Of a stretch of DNA of 33,414 bases, positions 1-7,733 are shown piece by piece. The DNA is from Candidatus Wolfebacteria bacterium RIFOXYB1_FULL_54_12 (lineage in GTDB: Bacteria; Patescibacteriota; Minisyncoccia; UBA6257; UBA9933): the NCBI GenBank assembly GCA_001793895.1, contig MGIT01000001.1, positions 214,059 through 247,472 of the forward strand, given 5' to 3'. The notes beneath the pieces are model-generated. The model was not told the origin of the DNA and made no database searches. It saw only the letters and a list, made by a program, of their open reading frames with translations. The position numbers and the translations under genes were made by a program. The number at the start of each line of letters is the position of its first letter. Positions within the stretch are counted from its first letter, which is position 1.

Positions 1-24
1 CCTTCGCGGGAATGACAGAATTAA

Positions 25-1803
25 CTAAGGCGTCAACGTCGCCTTATATTGCTGCCAATCGCCGCTGATGGAAACCGCTTCATCGGCAAAGGTCTGGAAT
101 CCCGTCTTGCTCACCGTAATGGTGTGGGTTCCGGGACCAAGATCGTTAAACAATGCCTGCCCGGTCGGCGTACAGCTCGCGTTGAAATCGATCGCGATAT
201 CTTTGAACGACGTCACGGTCGTTTCCCCGTCGAGATAAAAATATATCTTATATTTCAAATACCGCCTGCCGTCGAGCGATGTGGGTAGTAACGTATTGCT
301 CGCAGTGAAGTAGGTACCTTCCGTTCCATCGGGCCCGACGAAATTCCACGTAGCATTGTCGTTGTTGGTCGCTATTTGAATGCGCACCGCATCGGGACTC
401 GGATGCGCCGGCTGCAGCTGCGCATCAAAGCGCAAATGATAAAAGGTCGTATTGGCCGAACCCATGTCATAGGTATTGGAAATAAGCCATTCACTACTGG
501 TCGCCCCGCCGCCCGCGGCCTGTATCTGCAGTTCGGTGGTCGGACTACTGTAGCCCACATTGCCGCTTTGCGAATCGTAATTCGCCCCGCCCCAATCGGT
601 CTGCCCGATGGTCCGGCGCGCCGTATAGCGGGTCTGATCGTACGAACCCGTCTTTACCAGTCGCACGATCGCATGATCTACCGGTTGGCCGATATTGTCG
701 ACTACGGTTACCATTAATGATTTGGGCACCTTTGGTTCAAATAAAAGCCTTACATCAACCGTCGAAGCGGGGTTAAGCACGAACGGCATGAACGGCATGA
801 TGCCGGTAAACTCCAGAGATCCTACGCTTGCAACGCTGTAGCTATCCCACTCGAGATTGGAAATGGTCTTTCGCCCCGCGCTATCGGTGGTAAAGGTGGT
901 CGCGGGATATTTCAATACATCAGGATTGACACCGATCAGCTTGGAACCGGAAAGCGCAAAGCCAAGGCCGGGAATCGGCGCACACTGCGCGTCGGTGGCA
1001 AGCACGTTGACCGTTCCCGTGCGGTCGATAAAGAAGCTGACGGAAGTGACCTGCTGGGTTGCGACAGTGGCGTGCGGCTGCAGCGGGCTTGGATTGCCCG
1101 GCACATCAAGATCGGCGGTCCCATCGGTGGAATAGCCAGCTTTGGTAACGGTGATCTCGTACCCATTCACGCTCGGCGGAATATCTACTAATTGCAAAGC
1201 GCCGTCATTGTTCGTTTCGTCGTCGATGGTAATGTCGGGGCTCAAGGCGGTATTGACCACATGCACGTTCGCATTCGGCACCGGCGCACCGCTCGCGTCG
1301 AACACATTGATAAATAGCGAACCGTTCGTACTCGCGCTTTCAAGCCCTTTCGCGGAAATGGTGGTGGTCATGGCGATTGGAACGAACGTTCCGCATGTGG
1401 TGCATGCGATCTCGAACTCCACGATTTTGTAATCAGCCGGTGCGGTATCGTTTGGCGAGCCGCCCAGCGTTCCGTCAAACGGATCGTCGATATTGCGCAC
1501 CGTAGTGGTTAATGCAAATGTATTACTCTCATAGGAAAGATCTTTGCTTGCCGCCAGTTTCCCTGCCGGGTAGCCACCCAAAATACCCACGTCAACATAA
1601 GGCATGTTGCGCACCGTTTCTATTTCTCCTTTCACAAGCGCTATGGCATCGCTCCGCACCTGACTGCGCGAAATAGCCTCGAGCACGTTTTGAAATGCAA
1701 AGTATGTCGATGTACCAATGACCACGAACAACGACGCCGAAATAAGCATTTCAATTAAGGTAAAGCCGCTATTATTTTTTGAAGAAGTAGGAGATAACTG
1801 CAT
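25..1803 (-). CDS. Large pilin-like surface protein with type IV prepilin leader
   Basis: The N-terminus carries a type III signal: a short polar leader ending in Gly, followed by FTLIEML and a hydrophobic helix. This is the substrate of prepilin peptidase PilD, which cuts before Phe and methylates it. The rest (~590 aa, far longer than a ~150-aa major pilin) is predicted extracellular. It shows carboxypeptidase-regulatory-like beta-sandwich segments: roughly residues 160-250, a segment starting near 365 (KSLMVTVVDNIGQPVD), and a C-terminal GPGTHTITVSKTGFQ stretch. A lectin/jelly-roll-like insert seems to split the last domain. It lies downstream of pilB and pilC on the same strand, so it is probably a minor pilin or tip adhesin of that pilus. 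I prefer ATG 1803; an upstream in-frame ATG at 1818 lies inside a TGTCATTCC repeat and would add five residues. Ligand unknown. Confidence 0.8.
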   Translation of the reverse strand: MQLSPTSSKNNSGFTLIEMLISASLFVVIGTSTYFAFQNVLEAISRSQVRSDAIALVKGEIETVRNMPYVDVGILGGYPAGKLAASKDLSYESNTFALTTTVRNIDDPFDGTLGGSPNDTAPADYKIVEFEIACTTCGTFVPIAMTTTISAKGLESASTNGSLFINVFDASGAPVPNANVHVVNTALSPDITIDDETNNDGALQLVDIPPSVNGYEITVTKAGYSTDGTADLDVPGNPSPLQPHATVATQQVTSVSFFIDRTGTVNVLATDAQCAPIPGLGFALSGSKLIGVNPDVLKYPATTFTTDSAGRKTISNLEWDSYSVASVGSLEFTGIMPFMPFVLNPASTVDVRLLFEPKVPKSLMVTVVDNIGQPVDHAIVRLVKTGSYDQTRYTARRTIGQTDWGGANYDSQSGNVGYSSPTTELQIQAAGGGATSSEWLISNTYDMGSANTTFYHLRFDAQLQPAHPSPDAVRIQIATNNDNATWNFVGPDGTEGTYFTASNTLLPTSLDGRRYLKYKIYFYLDGETTVTSFKDIAIDFNASCTPTGQALFNDLGPGTHTITVSKTGFQTFADEAVSISGDWQQYKATLTP

Positions 1804-1812
1804 ACATTGTAT

Positions 1813-1877
1813 TGTCATTCCGGCGAAAGTGGGAATTTATATGTAAGGAACTGGATTCCCGCCTTCGCGGGAATGAC
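1813..1877. repeat. TGTCATTCC...GGAATGACA dispersed palindromic repeat
   Basis: Two half-elements face each other: TGTCATTCCGGCGAAAG at 1814 and CTTCGCGGGAATGACA ending at 1877, with an inner CCCGC/GCGGG hairpin. The same ends recur throughout the window, including its first bases. The left half overlaps the alternative start of the pilin gene. Confidence 0.75.
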
Positions 1878-1895
1878 ATGCACACTATGAGTAAA

Positions 1896-2019
1896 AGAAT
1901 GTGTGCGGTTGAGTGAAGCGCAAGGCGCGGGGAGATCGGCAAGGGAGCTGTATTTACTGATACAGTGACCGAGCCGATGGGGCCCCGCAACACAGCGATT
2001 CGCCAACCCCACGCATTCT
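1896..2019 (-). repeat. ~124-nt structured 3'-UTR element, copy 1 (after pilC)
   Basis: On the minus strand this starts three bases after the pilC stop codon. A 16-bp outer stem pairs 2004-2019 with 1896-1911 (one mismatch and one position that is G-U on the plus-strand transcript). Inside are nested stems GCGGGG/CCCCGC, ATCGGC/GCCGAT and a CTGTAT/ATACAG hairpin. The core is shared with 30732-30854, but the outer arms have an unrelated sequence. The run of A on one side and T on the other means it could act as a terminator in either direction. It is a structured mobile repeat or an RNA element; the function is unknown. Confidence 0.6.
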
Positions 2020-2022
2020 TTT

Positions 2023-3117
2023 TTATTTGGTTTTTAATCCTTGCGTAATTCCGTAGATGGGCGTAATAATCGCCAACGCCACAAACCCCACTGCCACACC
2101 CATGACCACCAACAAGAGCGGCTCAAGAATGCCCGACAGGTTCTTGGTCACCTCGTCGACCTCGTTTTCGTAAAACTCGGCAAGGTAGGCAAGGTTGTTA
2201 TCAAGGTTACCCGTCTTCTCACCTACTTCGATCATGCGCCCGACCGTAGGCGGAAACAGATGTTCATGTTCTTCGAAATAGGCATACAGTGTTTTTCCTT
2301 TTTGGATCTCGATGACCGCTTCCTGCAACGCCTTGCGATAGACCATATTGGATGAAGCATCTGCGGTAATGGAAACGGCCTGCACGATCTTTTCTCCGCT
2401 CTTCAGCAACATACCCAAAACGCGCGTCATATTCGCCATATTGAAACCGATGGATATGTTTCCAAAGATAGGCAACGAAAGCAATATGCGATGCAATATA
2501 TACCGCGTAACAGGGATGCGACGCAAGACAAGCATTATTACGATGACCGCAATAAGAATGAACCCGATAAGAATAGTGTGCGACCGCAACGCGTCGGACA
2601 CGGCCATCAACGCGCGCGTCGTGAACGGAAGCGTCACCTTGAGGCTTTTGAATATCGGCAGGATCTTCGGGAGGATAAAGAAAATCAACCCGCCGACCAC
2701 GCCGATAGTGGCTGCAAAGATGACCGCCGGATAAATAAGCGCGCCGCGCACCTTCGAGCGAAGCGACTGGCTCTTTCTCATTTCAAGTGCAAGGTAGTCG
2801 AGGTTTTCCGATAGCGTTCCACTCAGCTCGCCTATTTTTATGATGTTGACGAACAGGTCCCCGAACACACGGTTATATCGCGCAAGCGCGGTGGAAAGCG
2901 CCTGTCCGTTTTCAACACTCATGATGATGTCGTCAAGTATGGTCAAAAATCCCTTATTCCTTATCTGACTGCGAATGAGCCGCAAGCTCTCCACCTCGGT
3001 CATGCCCGAATGGATCATCATAGACATGTGCTTCACAAACATAATACGCTCAGCAAGCGAAACGCGCGTGAATGCATTGGTAAACGATTGGTTAAGCGAA
3101 GCGATGAAGTTAGCCAT
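2023..3117 (-). CDS. pilC: Type IV pilus inner-membrane platform protein PilC
   Basis: PilC/GspF family polytopic membrane protein that anchors the assembly ATPases and drives pilin extraction from the membrane. Two T2SF domains are visible. The first opens with RVSLAERIMFVKHMSMMIHS and runs to the hydrophobic helix ALIYPAVIFAATIGVVGG. The second repeats the pattern (FNMANMTRVLGMLLKSGE) and ends in a long helix, EPLLLVVMGVAVGFVALAI. At 364 aa it is slightly shorter than the usual ~400. ATG 3117 overlaps the pilB stop by eight bases, indicating translational coupling; an upstream TTG (3141), ten bases after an AAGGA, would add eight residues. The structured element at 1896-2019 follows the stop directly. 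Confidence 0.92.
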   Translation of the reverse strand: MANFIASLNQSFTNAFTRVSLAERIMFVKHMSMMIHSGMTEVESLRLIRSQIRNKGFLTILDDIIMSVENGQALSTALARYNRVFGDLFVNIIKIGELSGTLSENLDYLALEMRKSQSLRSKVRGALIYPAVIFAATIGVVGGLIFFILPKILPIFKSLKVTLPFTTRALMAVSDALRSHTILIGFILIAVIVIMLVLRRIPVTRYILHRILLSLPIFGNISIGFNMANMTRVLGMLLKSGEKIVQAVSITADASSNMVYRKALQEAVIEIQKGKTLYAYFEEHEHLFPPTVGRMIEVGEKTGNLDNNLAYLAEFYENEVDEVTKNLSGILEPLLLVVMGVAVGFVALAIITPIYGITQGLKTK

Positions 3118-4339
3118 GAATAACGCGAAGAATTTCTTCAAGTGTCGTAAGTCCTTGTACCGACTTGCGAATGCCGTCTTGCAGCATGGTGGTCATGCCT
3201 TCATGCACGGCGATCTTTTTCAGCTCATCGGCACTTACGCGACCGATGATCGCCTCACGAACGGCATCGGACACATCCATGACCTCATAGATAGGAAGTC
3301 GGCCAAGGTAGCCCGTGTTGTTACACGTCTTACAGCCCTTTCCTTTGAAAAAGTTCATATCTGCGGTAATGGTACCGGCCGGGAAAGCGGCGCCGAGCGT
3401 TTCCAGTGCGGAAACGGAGTATTTTTCTTCTTGCTTGCAGACCGGGCATATTTTGCGGACCAAACGCTGGGCAATGGCGATGTTGACGGTGGAAGCGATT
3501 AGAAACGGTTCGATGCCCATATCAAGCAATCGAGGCAGTGTAGTGGCGGCATCATTTGTATGCAAGGTAGACAGCAACAAGTGCCCCGTAAGTGCGGCGT
3601 TCACGGCAATGGATGCGGTTTCTTCATCGCGGATCTCACCCACCATGATGATGTTCGGATCTTGGCGTAAAATAGCGCGTAATCCATTCGCAAAGGTAAG
3701 GCCGGTTTGGGCATTTACCTGTATTTGATCAACACCCTCAAGTGAAAACTCCACCGGATCTTCGATGGTAATAATGGAAACATCGGGCTGGTTCAACTTT
3801 TTCAACATCGTGTACAACGTTGTTGTCTTGCCCGAGCCGGTCGGTCCGGTGATCAACAGCATGCCGTACGGCTTTGCGATGGCGTTTCGCACAATGCCAA
3901 GATCGCGCTCGGAAAACCCGAGTGTTTCAAGTTCACGCGCCGCTTGTCCCTCTTGGATCAAAAGTCGCATGACGGTGTTTTCTTCGTGGTAGGTCGGTAC
4001 GATGGAAACGCGAATGTCAAACTTTACCGCATCGGATGTAATGAATTGCAAACGACCGTCCTGTGGGATTTGATGCTCGTCCGTACGCAGACCGGACAGC
4101 ACCTTGATACGACTGATGACCTCGGGGTGGATATTTTTGGGAATATGAAAAATATCGTGCATTACGCCGTCGATGCGAAACCGCACGATCAATTTATCCT
4201 CGGACGGGTCGAGATGGATATCGGATGCGCGGGACGCGTAGGCGAATTCAATAATCCCCTTCACCAGCTCGATGATGGAAATTGCCTCCTCCGGCTGTTT
4301 TAACAATTTGTCGATCGAATCTTTGTCTATTGCGGCCAT
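3110..4339 (-). CDS. pilB: Type IV pilus assembly ATPase PilB (GspE/PilT family)
   Basis: Hexameric cytoplasmic ATPase powering pilus extension. Visible landmarks in order: an N2-like segment (ASDIHLDPSEDKLIVRFRID), Walker A GPTGSGKTT, the Asp box IITIEDPVEFSLEGVDQIQV, Walker B-like IIMVGEIRDEETA, the His box LLLSTLHTNDA, and a tetracysteine zinc site (CPVC and CKTC) typical of PilB/GspE and absent from PilT. At 409 aa it lacks the long N1 domain of E. coli-type PilB (~560 aa), a reduced form. I chose ATG 4339 over the TTG at 4357 because an extended -10 (TGCTATACT) ends eight bases before it. It overlaps pilC. No pilT retraction ATPase is in the window. Confidence 0.93.
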   Translation of the reverse strand: MAAIDKDSIDKLLKQPEEAISIIELVKGIIEFAYASRASDIHLDPSEDKLIVRFRIDGVMHDIFHIPKNIHPEVISRIKVLSGLRTDEHQIPQDGRLQFITSDAVKFDIRVSIVPTYHEENTVMRLLIQEGQAARELETLGFSERDLGIVRNAIAKPYGMLLITGPTGSGKTTTLYTMLKKLNQPDVSIITIEDPVEFSLEGVDQIQVNAQTGLTFANGLRAILRQDPNIIMVGEIRDEETASIAVNAALTGHLLLSTLHTNDAATTLPRLLDMGIEPFLIASTVNIAIAQRLVRKICPVCKQEEKYSVSALETLGAAFPAGTITADMNFFKGKGCKTCNNTGYLGRLPIYEVMDVSDAVREAIIGRVSADELKKIAVHEGMTTMLQDGIRKSVQGLTTLEEILRVIHG

Positions 4340-4347
4340 ACTGTAAT

Positions 4348-4356
4348 AGTATAGCA
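4348..4356 (-). promoter_or_regulatory. pilB promoter, extended -10, leaderless spacing
   Basis: Minus strand reads TGCTATACT, an extended -10, with only eight bases between the hexamer and the pilB ATG. The transcript should begin within about two bases of the start codon. No clear -35 is needed with TGn. Confidence 0.6.
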
Positions 4357-4408
4357 AAGAATGTGATCCTATTCCATGTAAAAACGGCGCAGAACATACG
4401 AGTTCCTA

Positions 4409-4417
4409 TGGTATAAT
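4409..4417 (+). promoter_or_regulatory. Promoter for the GIY-YIG gene (extended -10)
   Basis: TGGTATAAT matches an extended -10. Transcription from here would read through the heptad repeat and give a leader of about 45 nt before the ATG at 4468. The spacing differs from the leaderless genes nearby. Confidence 0.45.
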
Positions 4418-4428
4418 AAATTGTATAT

Positions 4429-4465
4429 CCCATACCTTATACCTTATACCTTATACCCCATACGC
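4429..4465 (+). repeat. Heptanucleotide tandem repeat (ATACCTT)n
   Basis: Imperfect tandem 7-mers: ATACCTT three times, then ATACCCC ATACGCC. The same unit recurs at 7020-7120. It forms the 5' leader of the GIY-YIG gene. Confidence 0.8.
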
Positions 4466-4467
4466 CA

Positions 4468-4716
4468 ATGCACCCCCCCTACTTCATCTATATTCTCGAA
4501 TGCTCGGACGGGTCCCTCTACACGGGCATCGCAACCGACGTCGCGCGCCGCTTTGCCGAGCACTCGGCAGGAAAAGGCTCTAAATACGTCCGAGCTCGTG
4601 GCGCAAAGCGCATAGCATACACGGAAGAAGCATCCTCGCGCAACGAAGCACTTAAACGGGAGCTGGTCATAAAGCGACTATCGAAATCGGCAAAATTAGC
4701 CCTTATAAACACCTGA
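4468..4716 (+). CDS. GIY-YIG domain protein (UPF0213/YhbQ-like)
   Basis: An 82-aa stand-alone GIY-YIG nuclease-fold domain. The signature is FIYILECSDGSLYTGIATDV, where the paired Y/I motif (YIL...YTG) replaces the classical GIY-YIG spacing. It is followed by the basic helix ARRFAEHSAGKGSKYVRARG with the conserved Arg and His, and a downstream conserved Glu (NEALKRELVIKRL). Length matches the UPF0213 family (80-100 aa). The biochemical role of these small proteins is poorly defined; DNA repair or structure-specific cleavage is presumed. It is a single gene lying after a heptad repeat, with no obvious Shine-Dalgarno. Confidence 0.88.
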   Translation: MHPPYFIYILECSDGSLYTGIATDVARRFAEHSAGKGSKYVRARGAKRIAYTEEASSRNEALKRELVIKRLSKSAKLALINT

Positions 4717-4750
4717 ACATCAGCATATATAGCCCAAAACAGGCACTGTA

Positions 4751-4759
4751 TGGTACAAT
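4751..4759 (+). promoter_or_regulatory. Promoter of the membrane-protein pair (extended -10)
   Basis: TGGTACAAT ends nine bases before the ATG at 4769, so the transcript is predicted to be leaderless or nearly so. Confidence 0.55.
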
Positions 4760-4768
4760 GCATACATT

Positions 4769-5398
4769 ATGGACCATAAACTATTCCCCAGAACGAGTCT
4801 TTTTGATCAAATCAGCTTTCTCATGGTCGGCGCAATAGCGACGATCATTACCGTATTGGACGTGGCATACATGTTTACCATGCCGCTTCCCGTGATCGAT
4901 CTCGGATCGGCGTTGGCTTGGCTGGCTATCGCCTACTTCGCCGGGCACCTGATACAGATCCTATCCAACGCGATCCGCGACATCCCGCTAATCCCCTTGC
5001 TCGACTGGGAAGCGACGCCGAGCTACCTGCCGCACGAAAAAAAGCTATTCGAAGAAGCAAGGGTTTATTTCAAGCAGAACGATCAGGAACACAAAGCCGA
5101 CTACCTGTGGAACATCTGCTATATGTTTGCAATAGGAAAGGACGCAACGGGCCAGGTGGAAACCTTTAGCGCATATTACAATCTGTACCGCGGTTGGTTT
5201 ACCACACTCCTCTTGGAAGCAATCTTGCTTGGCTACCTGTCGGTTGTTGCCTATACGCCGACGGTCTTGGCATTCTTTCTGCTTTCCCTATTGGGCTCCT
5301 TCCTATTCTATCGGCGCGCAAAACGCTTTTGGCAATATTTGAACGATAAGGTATTCGGCATATTTACCATCATCAAAGCGGAAACGGCACGACAATGA
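4769..5398 (+). CDS. Hypothetical four-helix membrane protein
   Basis: Not recognised. The 209-aa product shows two hydrophobic segments in the first third (about residues 14-36 and 45-66). A soluble middle rich in charged and aromatic residues follows (about 85-140). A second hydrophobic pair lies near 146-182, then a basic tail (FYRRAKRFWQYLNDKVF). The layout suggests a small integral protein with a cytosolic middle domain. Its TGA overlaps the ATG of the next gene by four bases (ATGA), so the two are translationally coupled and probably act together. Predicted leaderless from TACAAT at 4754. Function unknown. Confidence 0.75.
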   Translation: MDHKLFPRTSLFDQISFLMVGAIATIITVLDVAYMFTMPLPVIDLGSALAWLAIAYFAGHLIQILSNAIRDIPLIPLLDWEATPSYLPHEKKLFEEARVYFKQNDQEHKADYLWNICYMFAIGKDATGQVETFSAYYNLYRGWFTTLLLEAILLGYLSVVAYTPTVLAFFLLSLLGSFLFYRRAKRFWQYLNDKVFGIFTIIKAETARQ

Positions 5399-6159
5399 AC
5401 GACTCTACCCATAACACGACAATGCTACAAGAATTCTATAAAAAACCTATCCTCTCGGGCATCGTAATCGCGGCGATCATCCATAGTATTGCGATCCTCA
5501 CGCGCGAACTGTCGCCTACTCCCGTGTTTCCCGTCATCATCAACGCGCTCGCATTTAACGGTTCGTGGATCTATATGGCATGCGTCGGATTGATGCTCAT
5601 CATCAATGCAAAAAAGGTAGGGGATTTCTTCACGTGCATACCGCAAAGGGTGGGCGCGAAAACGATCGAAGGACAGAAGCTGGTGCTCGGATACGAATTC
5701 ATATCCTTGTTCATATTACTATTCGCATTTCCGGCAATCACCTATTTCTACGGGCAGGTCGAACACTATTTCGCCGCACAACATCCCGAGTTGCACCGTT
5801 TTATCGATTACATGCCGTTTACCGATCTGATCAACCGTGCCATGACGTCGTTTCCGTTCTTTATCACACTGTTTGTCCTTGTGAGTCTGATTTGTGTCAT
5901 TGCCCCGCACACCTACTTCGCATACAAATGTGCAAAACGATCGACCGATCCGCTCCATTCGGCAATCGGGTTCAGCATCCTACTGTCGACGATCGTAATG
6001 GGAATCGTATTCGAATTAGTGTTCTTGAATATCGAATCATGGATGGCCATTGCGCTCATCGCAACCGGCCCGGTGGTTCTCATATCGCTCATCATCATAA
6101 ACATCATGATGTTGCGCTATCACAACAAATTCATCCTCTGCGATGAACTGAGCGATTAA
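5395..6159 (+). CDS. Hypothetical multi-spanning membrane protein, partner of the preceding gene
   Basis: Not recognised. The 254-aa sequence has about six hydrophobic stretches, among them ILSGIVIAAIIHSIAIL, FISLFILLFAFPAITYF, FFITLFVLVSLICVIA, GFSILLSTIVMGIVFELVFL and IALIATGPVVLISLIII. A short positively charged loop (CIPQRVGAKTIEGQK) lies between helices 2 and 3. The start overlaps the upstream stop (ATGA), defining a two-gene operon that ends at a very long perfect hairpin (6158-6209). No signal peptide, enzyme motif or transporter signature is visible. Confidence 0.75.
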   Translation: MNDSTHNTTMLQEFYKKPILSGIVIAAIIHSIAILTRELSPTPVFPVIINALAFNGSWIYMACVGLMLIINAKKVGDFFTCIPQRVGAKTIEGQKLVLGYEFISLFILLFAFPAITYFYGQVEHYFAAQHPELHRFIDYMPFTDLINRAMTSFPFFITLFVLVSLICVIAPHTYFAYKCAKRSTDPLHSAIGFSILLSTIVMGIVFELVFLNIESWMAIALIATGPVVLISLIIINIMMLRYHNKFILCDELSD

Positions 6160-6209
6160 AAAACCGTACGTCCGTCCGCCAGTTGGCGGACGGACGTACG
6201 GTTTTTTAT
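6158..6209. terminator. Bidirectional terminator between convergent genes
   Basis: Perfect 23-base arms (6158-6180 and 6185-6207) around the loop AGTT, with six A on one side and six T on the other. It can end both the membrane-protein operon and the pseudouridine synthase gene. It overlaps the upstream TAA and ends just before the rluF stop. Confidence 0.93.
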
Positions 6210-6932
6210 TTATTGGGCCATGCCGATGCCCTTTAACAACGTCTGCAATTCGGCACCTTTCAGTTGGCGGAACTCGCCCGCCCGCAGATCGCGCAAGCGC
6301 ACGTTCATGATGCGAATGCGCAACAGGTCGGTCACCGCATAACCCAACGCTTCGCACATGCGACGGATCTGCCGCTTTTTACCCTCGGTCAAAACGATAC
6401 GAAATTGTTTCGCCCCCGTGGATTCCACGGTGCATTTTTTTGTCACATACCCATCATCGAGTTTTACGCGGTTGCCCATCTTTTCGATGAACTCAGGATT
6501 GACCGGCTTGTCGACGCGCACAAGATATTCCTTTTCATGCTCGCCTTCGGGGTTCAGCAGCTTATCGGTAATGCGTCCGTCGTTGGTCAATATGATCAGC
6601 CCGCGGGAATCCTTATCGAGCCGCCCGATCGGAAACAGGCGCTCCCCGAAATCAAAGATGTCGGCAATGCTTTTTTGGCCCCGCTCCGGACTATGGGTCA
6701 CGATGCCTTCCGGCTTGCAGAACGCAAGATACACGCGTTTCTTCGCGAGCGCCTTTACCCCGCTGCCCACCGTTACCTTGTCTCCTTTTTGAACCTTATC
6801 ACCCACCACGGCAATGTTACCGTTGATGCGCACCTGCTTGTCGGCAATAAGCCGGTCGGCCTCGCGGCGACTGGCGTACTGCTGCAACGCAAGATAGCGG
6901 TTTATGCGGATGGGATATTCGATCGGTTCCAT
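6210..6932 (-). CDS. rluF: 23S rRNA pseudouridine synthase, RluF-like (RsuA family)
   Basis: Isomerises a uridine in 23S rRNA (E. coli RluF: U2604, also tRNA-Tyr U35). An N-terminal S4 RNA-binding domain (about residues 6-60, IRINRYLALQQYASRREADRL) precedes the catalytic domain. The active-site loop is GRLDKDSRGLIILTND, with Asp in RLD as the nucleophile. The later segments VTKKCTVES and KKRQIRRMCEALGY resemble RluF more than RsuA or RluB. At 240 aa it is somewhat shorter than E. coli RluF (290). I start at ATG 6932 (MEPIEYP), six bases after a TATGCT -10; ATG 6959 lies upstream of that -10 and would add nine residues. Confidence 0.88.
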   Translation of the reverse strand: MEPIEYPIRINRYLALQQYASRREADRLIADKQVRINGNIAVVGDKVQKGDKVTVGSGVKALAKKRVYLAFCKPEGIVTHSPERGQKSIADIFDFGERLFPIGRLDKDSRGLIILTNDGRITDKLLNPEGEHEKEYLVRVDKPVNPEFIEKMGNRVKLDDGYVTKKCTVESTGAKQFRIVLTEGKKRQIRRMCEALGYAVTDLLRIRIMNVRLRDLRAGEFRQLKGAELQTLLKGIGMAQ

Positions 6933-6938
6933 GTATTG

Positions 6939-6966
6939 AGCATACGTATTTACGACCATTATGCAA
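6939..6966 (-). promoter_or_regulatory. rluF promoter (TTGCAT-16-TATGCT)
   Basis: Minus strand: -35 TTGCAT at 6961-6966, a 16-bp spacer, -10 TATGCT at 6939-6944, then six bases to the ATG. Predicted leaderless. Confidence 0.6.
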
Positions 6967-7121
6967 CCCCCCGCATCCCGTCATCGGTCATCAGTCATCA
7001 GTTACCCCCCCCCTCCCCCTCCGACACCCCCCATACCCTATACTGTATACCTTATACCTCCTACTCCTCCCCCTTCCCCCTCCCATACCCTATACCTTAT
7101 ACCGCATACCTTATACCCTAT
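6966..7121 (+). repeat. Low-complexity intergenic block with heptad repeats
   Basis: Opens with CCCGCATCCCGTCATCGGTC and a run of GTCATCN heptads, a motif also seen at 13186 and 13236. It passes through C/T-rich sequence and ends in ATACCYT heptads like those at 4429. No credible gene is encoded; the short ORFs here use repeat codons. Confidence 0.75.
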
Positions 7122-7128
7122 TGGCCAT

Positions 7129-7157
7129 TTGCTATTTACAGAAAGGTGGTTTATACT
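7129..7157 (+). promoter_or_regulatory. Distal promoter for the RRM gene (TTGCTA-17-TATACT)
   Basis: -35 TTGCTA at 7129-7134, a 17-bp spacer, -10 TATACT at 7152-7157. The transcript would start near 7164 and carry a leader of about 135 nt, unlike the leaderless norm here. Confidence 0.6.
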
Positions 7158-7285
7158 GTGAAAAGTAAGTTTTCTCAGTTTGCTTCCAATCCCGAACTGC
7201 TGTAGCGGATGTGGATAATGAAGGTAAAACGTTTTGTTTTATGCGCTCTCGAGGCCTATGAGAAGGGTCGACTTACAGAATTAAA

Positions 7286-7291
7286 TATACT
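7286..7291 (+). promoter_or_regulatory. Proximal -10 for the RRM gene
   Basis: TATACT ends eight bases before the ATG at 7300, the leaderless arrangement. No good -35. It may be an alternative to the distal promoter. Confidence 0.45.
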
Positions 7292-7299
7292 ATCTCAAT

Positions 7300-7650
7300 A
7301 TGGGCAAAAAATTATACGTAGGTGGATTGCCGTATGCAACCACCCAAGACGCATTGAACGATCTGTTCTCCCAGGCAGGATCCGTAGAGTCGGCCATGAT
7401 CATCATCGATAAGATGACCGGCCGCTCGAAGGGTTTTGGCTTTGTAGAAATGGCAACCGAAGAGGATGCCGAGAAAGCGATCGACATGTTTAACGGAAAG
7501 GACTTCGAAGGACGTTCTTTGACCGTGAATGTTGCTCGTCCGATGGAGGAGCGCGCTCCTCGCCGCGAAGGTGGCTTCGGAGGAGGACATGGAGGAGGAG
7601 ACCGTGGTGGACGAGGAGGCTTCGGCGGTGGATATCGCAGCAGCTACTAA
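7300..7650 (+). CDS. RRM-domain RNA-binding protein with Gly-rich tail
   Basis: A single RNA recognition motif: RNP2 LYVGGLPY (residues 5-12) and RNP1 KGFGFVEM (about 44-51), with the aromatic residues that stack on RNA bases. The fold spans residues 3-80. The tail (about 85-116) is an RGG/Gly-rich low-complexity segment with Arg, Phe and Tyr. This is the bacterial glycine-rich RBP type known from cyanobacteria and many CPR genomes, thought to bind mRNA and often cold-induced. The two stacked promoters and ~135-nt leader hint at post-transcriptional or autoregulatory control (inference). A strong terminator follows directly. Confidence 0.92.
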   Translation: MGKKLYVGGLPYATTQDALNDLFSQAGSVESAMIIIDKMTGRSKGFGFVEMATEEDAEKAIDMFNGKDFEGRSLTVNVARPMEERAPRREGGFGGGHGGGDRGGRGGFGGGYRSSY

Positions 7651-7669
7651 GTCACACGACTTCAAAATA

Positions 7670-7706
7670 AAAATACCGACTGGCTCAGCCAGTCGGTATT
7701 TTTTAT
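7670..7706 (+). terminator. Rho-independent terminator after the RRM gene
   Basis: Twelve-base perfect arms (ATACCGACTGGC and its complement) around TCA, followed by a T run. Confidence 0.93.
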
Positions 7707-7719
7707 TTGCCTTTTCCAG

Positions 7720-7725
7720 TATAAT
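7720..7725 (+). promoter_or_regulatory. -10 element of the Nramp-like gene
   Basis: TATAAT ends eight bases before ATG 7734; predicted leaderless. Confidence 0.5.
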
Positions 7726-7733
7726 TATCGCAT

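Noticed and set aside
6264-7205. 313-codon frame opposite rluF running into the intergenic repeats
   Set aside because: Its C-terminal part translates the ATACCYT heptads, and the rest mirrors the conserved pseudouridine synthase.
7209-7412. 67-codon frame overlapping the RRM start
   Set aside because: It overlaps the RRM gene in another frame and lacks a ribosome site; it is more likely part of the leader of the distal transcript.
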